A DNA stretch of 64,000 nt. Origin: Enchytraeus crypticus (Eukaryota; Annelida; Clitellata; Enchytraeida; Enchytraeidae). Shown here in pieces: positions 57,125-64,000 of this stretch (the first letter of the stretch is position 1; each line of letters opens with the position of its first letter). A program made the position numbers and the translations under genes. The notes below the pieces were generated by a model. The model worked only from the letters and a program-made list of their open reading frames with translations, searched no databases and was not told where the DNA came from. The stretch covers positions 427,001 to 491,000 of the forward strand of contig CAJHZI010000600.1 in assembly GCA_905160935.1 (NCBI GenBank), given 5' to 3'.

Positions 57125-57219
57125 CCAATTGATTTTTAATCCACATTTCCAATTTCATTTTTCAATTTCAATTGCCTCCGTTTTCCTAATACCTTCCTTC
57201 CTGAAACATGGACCTTAAA

Positions 57220-57570
57220 GAAGGAAGATATTAAGAATCTGGAGGCATTGGAAATATTGAATGGTGAGGATTAGCTGTACTCGAAAGGTTACAAATGAGG
57301 AAGTTTTTGGGTGAGAGTTGGTACAGATTGACAGTTGATAAATGTATTAAGAAATAGGAAGAAGAGTTGGATAGGACACATTCTAATGGGGGAAGGTCTA
57401 TTAAGAGAGGTCATAGAAGGTAGAATGGAAGGGAAAAGAGGCAGAGGCAGGCCGAGATTAGGTATGTTAGATGATTTAAAGACCCACTCACATGTGGAAA
57501 TGAAGAGGAAGGCGGAAGACAGAGAAGAGTGGAGGCGTTATATACTGTGGACATGCCAGTAGGTAGGCAG
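57220..57570 (+). pseudogene. LINE C-terminal remnant
   Basis: NRKKSWIGHILMGEGLLREV, IEGRMEGKRGRGRPRLGML, DDLKTHSHVEMKRKAEDREE and WRRYILWTCQ. This is the basic tail of an RTE/L2-like polyprotein, ending at a stop near 57562, with (AG)-rich sequence after. It is 5' truncated. Relatives are at 14600, 47395 and 55540. Confidence 0.75.
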
Positions 57571-57841
57571 TGCACAAGAGAGAGAGGCCGATTGAAAGAT
57601 CTCTTTATTGATTCGAACTGAACTAATAATGAAACTAGAAACTAATAATTAATTATAGGCCTAAATAATTCTGAACAAATAATTTGTCGATTGTTGTCTT
57701 GAAAACAATTACACAGTGTAAGCCTATGAATTAGCAATATAATGTATGTACCACATATCTATGAGCTATGAAAAAAGCTACTGATGTTATTAATTTTATG
57801 AAAGAGTCCGCCTCAATCAAACCCGCAGCTTTGGGAGTACC

Positions 57842-58536
57842 CAGGCGCGGATCCAGAGGGGGGGGGGACCCGGACCCCCCTTAGCTCCGGCGATAAAAAT
57901 TTTAAAACTATATTTTCATTGTTCCTATGACAATTTCTATTTGTCAATATGTTTGTAAAGGCAGTGGTTAGGGGGAATAAGCGTGGGAACTCAGTTCCAC
58001 TAGCTCAAATATGGGATTATAGGGGCCCATATATTTGGTATACTATGAGCCCTGTAAAATGGAAGGGGGCCCAAAAAACGTTAATCGTTTCACTAGTCTC
58101 AATTTTCACTTTAGCCACTGTATAAGAGGAAAAGAGGGTGTAAGTATAATATGTGAACTCTGTCCCGGAGCAGTGGTGCAAACAGCCTTGGCTGGGAGGT
58201 GCATAAAGCCCCCTACCGCCAAAATTAGGTCTTGCATTTCATCCAAATCAGCTGAGTTTCTTCAGAGGTGAAACAATGTGCCTACTTTTTTCTAAAACAA
58301 ATGTAGGAATTTAGGCATTTTAGGTTTTCCTCTCACTTCAGTACGGGTATGAGTGGAGGGAGGGTAAGATACGGGGATACACTTGCTTTATGAGCCGAGC
58401 GCAGTAGTGAAAAACGTTGATTCCTTCCCCTTCAGCATTTTTTCTGGTTGCGTCACATGTCCAGAAGAAGGCAAAAATGTGTACACTCTCAAAAAAAGTC
58501 GGGTCCCTCCCTTAAAAATTCCTGGATCCGCCCCTG
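57842..58536. mobile_element. non-autonomous hAT element with 8-bp target duplication
   Basis: The ends CAGGCGCGGATCCAG and (reverse complement) CAGGGGCGGATCCAG are inverted repeats. GGAGTACC is duplicated exactly at 57834-57841 and 58537-58544. The 695-bp interior has no transposase frame. Related sequence is at 41990-42256. Confidence 0.85.
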
Positions 58537-58544
58537 GGAGTACC

Positions 58545-59362
58545 GGCAGTAGTTTTCTACTACTCCCGTTCAACATCTGCCTGTCTCTACACAGTCAGCT
58601 ATTTTAGTACCAGGACCTACTGGTCAGTTTAACATATTACATATTAGCACCCTGCCTCCACATTTTCTTTATCTTCTCTATTTCGGCGTTGAATTACTTT
58701 AGACCATTTGAAAATGTATTCAGTGGTTAATGGTAATGATTGCACTTGATACTCGTCATCTTTATTGCTACGTAGACACTGAACTAGCAATGAAATAAAA
58801 CAAACTAAATAATAACTATTCAATCATGATTGTGAACACTGTCTCTTTAACAGAAAATCACCAGCTCCATTTAATAGATATGATTATATTTAGAGTATAA
58901 AACAGTGACAAACGTGGGAATTGAGAGCTAGGGGAGCAGTCAAATTTTTCGAGCCCTCTGTAATGTATTTACAGATCTCCTAGAATCTAATATATGGACT
59001 CCTAGCAGAGGAACGCACATAATAAAATATGAGGGCTTGGGTAACTGAGTTCCCCTCACTTTAACTACTGGCATAAATTAAAACTTAGAGCAAACTTTAG
59101 GTTGACAATTATGACCTATGACTTCGTTCCTATAGCGGCATCGTCAGAGTCCGCTTGGCCGCATCCTACCTATTGCGACACGAACGAGTTTGATTTAGTC
59201 CACAGTCGTCCAGAAATAACACGAGAATTTTATGCACAGAAAAATACAATAAATAAAAACATTCTGAAACAAACTTTAAGGCCTATTCTCTGCCTAAAAT
59301 GTAAATATATATATTAAGAACATTTAATATAATATTTCTGCTGAATGATGTACAGTAGATAG

Positions 59363-59432
<70 letters not shown>

Positions 59433-59489
59433 CTATATATATATACATGTATATATACATCTATATATATACATGTATATATACATAGG

Positions 59490-59545
<56 letters not shown>

Positions 59546-60501
59546 TATATATATATTTATATATATACATGTATAATGTATATATAAGTATATAATAATA
59601 TATGAGACTTATTCTACTAGAGCTAAACTGATACAATCATTTGACGTTCTCATGATACACGCTAAAAGAAGCAAAACTTTGTACATTTCGATTTATAAAG
59701 CCATTGATAAATACGCAAATTAATAGAAACTAAACGAAAGTTTTCGAATTTCAAGATATCAGTACGTCTAAAATGTTGTAGGCCTACTCAATAATAGTAT
59801 ACTTAATCAAAACTTAATCCACTGTAATTGTGACTATGCAAATAATATATACAACAGTTAATACTAAGCTTAACTTAAGTATTATTGTTGACAAGATGTA
59901 GCCTACCGAGAGCCTCTATTTATGCCCTGGTTTATAAGTTATTGAGGCAATGCAATAATATTGTCAGCAGAATTGACAAGCAAAAATTTAAAATCAGTAA
60001 CTTAAGAACTCTAACAATACTCATTGTTCAAGCAATCCTTCAATATACTCAATGTATAAAACAGTCTACGACGTACTTCGGTATCTCCGTCAAGTGCATT
60101 ACGAAGAAAACCATTTTTACCATTCTCTCAGAGTTAAAATGTTGCGAAGGCTCTACCAACTAGGCCTATCAATGCAATGTTGATTTTATATAGTCTAGTA
60201 GGCATCAAATAACATATTGCTCGATGACTCTAATTCTAAATGGTTAATTTTCAAGTTCTGAAAAACGTCATACTACATGATTTAGTAATTATTATCTACA
60301 TAGTCATGTATGTCAACATCTCAAACCCTTTATTAGTGTTAGTTTACATACTGTGACATGATACTTAAGCAATTCCTAGGTCTAGGCCTACTTTACAGTC
60401 CTACTTTTAGTGTCAGCCTTGGAACTTAAGTAAGAATAGATGGCATAATATCAGCAAAAGCACTAACAACGTTGTATATTAGAAAGATCCCAGGATTAAA
60501 G
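58545..60501. other. no gene recognised
   Basis: AT-rich sequence between zinc-finger cassettes, holding the (TA)n tracts at 59363 and 59494. I see no exon with splice and domain support. Confidence 0.5.
59363..59537. repeat. two (TA)n tracts with TATACATG spacers
   Basis: Tracts of about 65 and 44 bases separated by ATACATGTATATATACAT-type sequence. Confidence 0.9.
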
Positions 60502-60813
60502 TCAACCATCTGTCATATTGGACACATTGAAGACTGCGGCACAGCGCAGCTTATGATTACAATAGCTTCCGCGCCACTTGAAAGTCTTGCCACAAAACGG
60601 ACAGTGATATCTGTGCAACGACAGATGAGCGCCTTTAATGTGATCCAGAAGAGTCTTCTTGCCCTTAACTACTAAACCACAAGTTTTACACCTAAACTCC
60701 TGCTGCACTAAGTCAAACTGATCGGCCGATGTCGAGAGCTGGGCTGACTTTTGACACAAGGCCTCTAACTCAGCAGCTATCATGCCCGACTCATCTAGGT
60801 CAGCTGAAAATTC
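60502..60813 (-). CDS. alternative terminal zinc-finger exon, class 1
   Basis: A phase-0 acceptor (TTTGTTTTAG) opens 103 codons to a stop. The leader is EFSADLDESGMIAAELEALC. The fingers are CKTCGLVVKGKKTLLDHIKG plus AH, and CPFCGKTFKWRGSYCNHKLR plus C. It is very close to the cassette at 40999, so the two may be orthologous positions of a duplicated set. Confidence 0.75.
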   Translation of the reverse strand, partial: EFSADLDESGMIAAELEALCQKSAQLSTSADQFDLVQQEFRCKTCGLVVKGKKTLLDHIKGAHLSLHRYHCPFCGKTFKWRGSYCNHKLRCAAVFNVSNMTDG

Positions 60814-61175
60814 CTAAAACAAATTCACAACAAGTGCGCTCTTCAACGGTAGCAATTAGTCATGAGAGATCAAACAACAAAATCAGAGAAACAATTTACT
60901 GTTGTAGAAAATGCAGAAGTTGTTAGGTTGAAGGTCAAAACTTTTTAGTTTTATATATGTTTCCATTACATCGGGAAAATGTTGACAATTTAGGTATACT
61001 CCATAAAACTACTGTCGATAAGCTTAATCTACTCTGATTCAATGGTTCTTTGGTGAATCGACAGGCAAGACATTCAACCAGTGATACAAGCTATAATATC
61101 AAGCATTAGCCTCGTGAGCTTATGAACCTCTAAAGATGAGCAAACAACCACGGCGAGCAGACAACGGCCTCACGG

Positions 61176-61487
61176 TCACAGTAAACTACCAGCATTTGAT
61201 AGGACAGCGCAGCGTATCTTATGCCTGTAACAACTTTTGCGCCACTTAAAAGTCTTGCCACAAAACTGACAGTGATATCTGTATAGGGATAGATGAGCGC
61301 CCTTAATGTGATCCATCAGAGTTCCGCGGTCCTTCACCACTAAATCACAAGTTCTACACTTAAACACCTGCGTCATTGAATCATTGGGATCGCCTGATGC
61401 AATGGACTGAGTTGAACTTTGACACAGGGCCTCCAACTCTGCTTTCAACAATCCTGACTCTAAACCAAACGGCGAGGAAGTGTGTCC
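61176..61487 (-). CDS. alternative terminal zinc-finger exon, class 1
   Basis: A phase-0 acceptor (TTCTGTTTTAG) opens 103 codons to a stop. The leader GHTSSPFGLESGLLKAELEA resembles that at 46146. The fingers are CRTCDLVVKDRGTLMDHIKG plus AH, and CQFCGKTFKWRKSCYRHKIR plus C. Only 363 bp separate it from the cassette at 60502. Confidence 0.75.
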   Translation of the reverse strand, partial: GHTSSPFGLESGLLKAELEALCQSSTQSIASGDPNDSMTQVFKCRTCDLVVKDRGTLMDHIKGAHLSLYRYHCQFCGKTFKWRKSCYRHKIRCAVLSNAGSLL

Positions 61488-62071
61488 CTAAAACAGAATA
61501 AATTGTTCCAGCCATTAGTTCACTGAATCACTGAAACCAGATGGATTTACAAATTAAGGACCAAAACAGGCAATCAAGCAATCACTAGCGCACTTACAGC
61601 TGGACCTAGAACACAACAGGACGCTTGGTTGTTACTAAGTACAGCCAGCACAAAGGTAAATGCCTGCACTACTCATAAATAAAGATTTCATACTTATAAT
61701 GCAGTACATACTTCCAACTTTCCAAGATATAATTCTTAGCACGTATGTATAGGATAGCACGCAAAGTTACAATTTTATAAGTGGGGCCATTTTAAGGTTA
61801 ATTAATGGAGCGTGCTCAAGATGCCAGCTCTACTGCGCTGTTGATGAATATAATTCATACTTCATTTATTTTAAAATGCATAGAATCAACCACATAATGC
61901 GTCCTCTGCAATTACCAGAAAGGGTCTAAGATGTTGTAGGTCAAGAAAGTATCTCAGTAGACACAGAACGAAGATACTATATTGTAACATCACTCTCTAT
62001 CTAATCTATTGTTGATCAATCCTTAGTCCTTACAAATATACATCACAGCTACACTTTTAACCATCGTAACA

Positions 62072-62263
62072 TACTACACTAGCTCCACTAAATGTTCAAA
62101 TCATACTTAAGTTACTCTATAAGGGCCCATTCAAATACTACACTAGCTCCACTAAATGTTCAAATCATACTTAAGTTACTCTATAAGGGACCATTCAAAT
62201 ACTACACTAGCTCCACTAAATATTCAAATCATACTTAAGTTACTCTCTAAGGGACCATCCAAA
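62072..62263. repeat. 64-bp tandem repeat, 3 copies
   Basis: ATACTACACTAGCTCCACTA, AATGTTCAAATCATACTTAA and GTTACTCTATAAGGG recur three times with few changes. The rest of 61488-63117 holds nothing I can support. Confidence 0.9.
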
Positions 62264-63117
62264 TACAGGCCAATCGGCTTTCCATACTTAGGAACAATCC
62301 AAACAAGTGAAATATGACTACTCATTCAACTACAGGACAGAAATTGTAACAGTTTTACTTATTTTTGAAAAAAACCTGAAGTATGAAAGAAAATTAATTG
62401 GCCTTCCATTGATTTCAGTAGCCCTAGACTAAGAAAATGAACCATCGTCGTCACTCTAGGCATCGAATAGTTTAAATATTAAAATATATTTCAATGGTTT
62501 AAATAGTTTACTTAAATTAATTGTGGGACATCGGGGCGAGCAACTCAACACCATAAAGTTTCTGAAGTTCGACAAGAAGTTACATAATAATTCAATTCTG
62601 ATATTCCCTAGCATTTTCCTTCATCGACACAATTTAACAATGCCAAAATTCGTTTTATCTCGAGTGTATAATGCAGATGGTGGAATACAGACGGCTTCAC
62701 ATTTGAAGTGAAGTTGACAAATCCATAAAATTAATTCTGTCAGTACGTATCTAGATGATTGTAAATTTATAAAAATTATGCACAGAGCATGTAGTGTTTT
62801 GCTACATTTACCTTTGCTGATTTATTGTTAAACTTCTCGAGGTAAAAACTAACATCAACTAAATATCGATAAAAATATTAAATTATATAAATATCACTAA
62901 ATGCCTTTATCAAATTTATGCTTAATTCCTAGTCCGCTAGTCTGCAAGTAGTGAATGTAATTTTTGCCATATCTACGTTCAGTTGATCTGTCGTTAAACC
63001 ACAAAATGTGAAAAATATAATACTAAAGAGCTCGAACGTCCTAAGAACAAAATAGACACAGAATGTCGGCAGCAGAGTTAACAACAACTTGGGTGAACAA
63101 AAACTTCACAGTGAAGA

Positions 63118-63435
63118 TCAAACTAAATGAGCAGCTGTGTCAGACAATGCAGTGGTAGCTGAGCACTGTAATTTGTGTCTGTGACAACTTTTGCGCCATC
63201 GAAACGTCTTGCCGCAAAACTGACAGTGGTATCTGTGCAGTCCAAGATGAGTGGCTTTAATGTGATCCATTAGAACGCCCTTGCTTGTAAAGACCGCACC
63301 ACAAGTTCTACAGCTCAACACCGTCTGTATTAGATCACCGTGATCAAGAGATCTTTTGGTCTGAGCTGAGCTTGGACAGCGTGTCTCTATCTTTACCGCA
63401 AATCTTGCCGACTCTTCGCCTGACGCATCGTATCC
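63118..63435 (-). CDS. alternative terminal zinc-finger exon, class 1
   Basis: A phase-0 acceptor (GTGTTGTAG) opens 105 codons to a stop. The leader is GYDASGEESARFAVKIETRC. The fingers are CRTCGAVFTSKGVLMDHIKA plus TH, and CQFCGKTFRWRKSCHRHKLQ plus C. The most diverged finger 1 of the set (AVFTSKG for LVVKDKR). Its upstream shared exon, if any, lies beyond the window end. Confidence 0.75.
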   Translation of the reverse strand, partial: GYDASGEESARFAVKIETRCPSSAQTKRSLDHGDLIQTVLSCRTCGAVFTSKGVLMDHIKATHLGLHRYHCQFCGKTFRWRKSCHRHKLQCSATTALSDTAAHLV

Positions 63436-64000
63436 CTACAACACAGCCACAATCAAGTATTCTATGAGGTTGCTGCCTTTTCCTGACCGAAGAGATGGCA
63501 GTAGTTGCGTACGAATTGGTTAAATTAAGAATGAAGGAGAACATTCTTGGAAGTATTTAATCACGCAAAAAAGAAGATAAACGCTATAAAAGCTCCGCTA
63601 CAAAGAGCTACAATGGCATACAGTTCTAACAGATGTTGACAATATTGGATAGATTAGCACTGATGCGCATCTTTACACGACATTCTCCACTCAAGTCACA
63701 CAAAGGAAAGTTAGATCTGGATAGTGTATACAAAACGACACATCCCACAGAGTGCAGTGCTCTTCATCAATAATTATCCAACTAAACGGTAGCAGCATAA
63801 ATCATCCTCATCATCTGATATCCAGAGCTCCGTTGATCTTCAATGCACGGCCACTAGCGCTGCGGGCAGAGATTACGAATCACGCAGTGCAAGGCATTGT
63901 AGTCCAGTAACACAGACTATAACATGAAACCACTAGAAACAACAGAGCTGTATGGATTTTACAAGTAAGGTTAGCACATATTTTTCAAATCATTCAAAAC
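63436..64000. other. no gene recognised
   Basis: AT-rich sequence up to the window edge with a short repeat-like stretch (CATCCTCATCATCTGATATC near 63803). Nothing supportable as an exon. Confidence 0.5.

Overview
This window is AT-rich animal DNA, with introns, GT-AG splicing, ribosomal-protein and zinc-finger genes, snoRNAs nested in introns, and dense SINE, LINE, hAT and mariner remains. Nothing bacterial is present. I read it as an invertebrate nuclear genome and cannot name the phylum. Exons were joined by reading-frame phase at each GT-AG boundary, which works as an internal check; no transcript data were available.

Positions 1-21.1 kb (+ strand): six phase-consistent exons (823-10675) encode a polar, Gln/Ser/Asn-rich protein of unknown function. 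Two of its exons are preceded by tandem repeats whose every copy carries a splice-acceptor-like AG. Four more phase-0 exons (16427-21062) encode a protein with about 18 C2H2-type zinc fingers. Whether the two sets are one gene or two is unresolved.

Positions 21-28 kb: intergenic. It holds a 44-bp satellite, a 23-bp minisatellite split by a 1.26-kb hAT-like insertion with an 8-bp target duplication, tRNA-derived SINEs, and a long inverted repeat.

Positions 28-36.6 kb (+ strand): a complete ribosomal protein L19 gene in five exons (201 aa). Its introns hold five 225-nt copies of the U17/E1/snR30 H/ACA snoRNA (SNORA73 family), needed for 18S rRNA processing. They also hold two 133-nt copies of a second H/ACA snoRNA. 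The gene is therefore a host for snoRNAs made alongside a ribosomal protein.

Positions 39-64 kb (- strand): a cluster of single-exon zinc-finger cassettes, each starting at a phase-0 acceptor and ending in its own stop codon. Each carries one C2H2 finger and one C2HC finger with a conserved FKWR core. An 839-nt exon (48928-49766) ends in phase 0 just upstream of one set of cassettes. This is the pattern expected of a gene with a shared 5' part and alternative 3'-terminal zinc-finger exons. The set occurs twice in the same order: class-1 cassettes, then one class-2 cassette. The class-2 cassette of the downstream set is frameshifted, and one class-1 cassette there is dead. Between the two sets lies an intact DD37D (maT-like) mariner element with matching terminal inverted repeats, next to a decayed mariner relic.

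The rest is mostly repeats: truncated LINE tails (one with a twin-priming-type inversion), two tRNA-derived SINE families, 5S-rRNA-derived fragments, further hAT-like elements and long (TA)n tracts.
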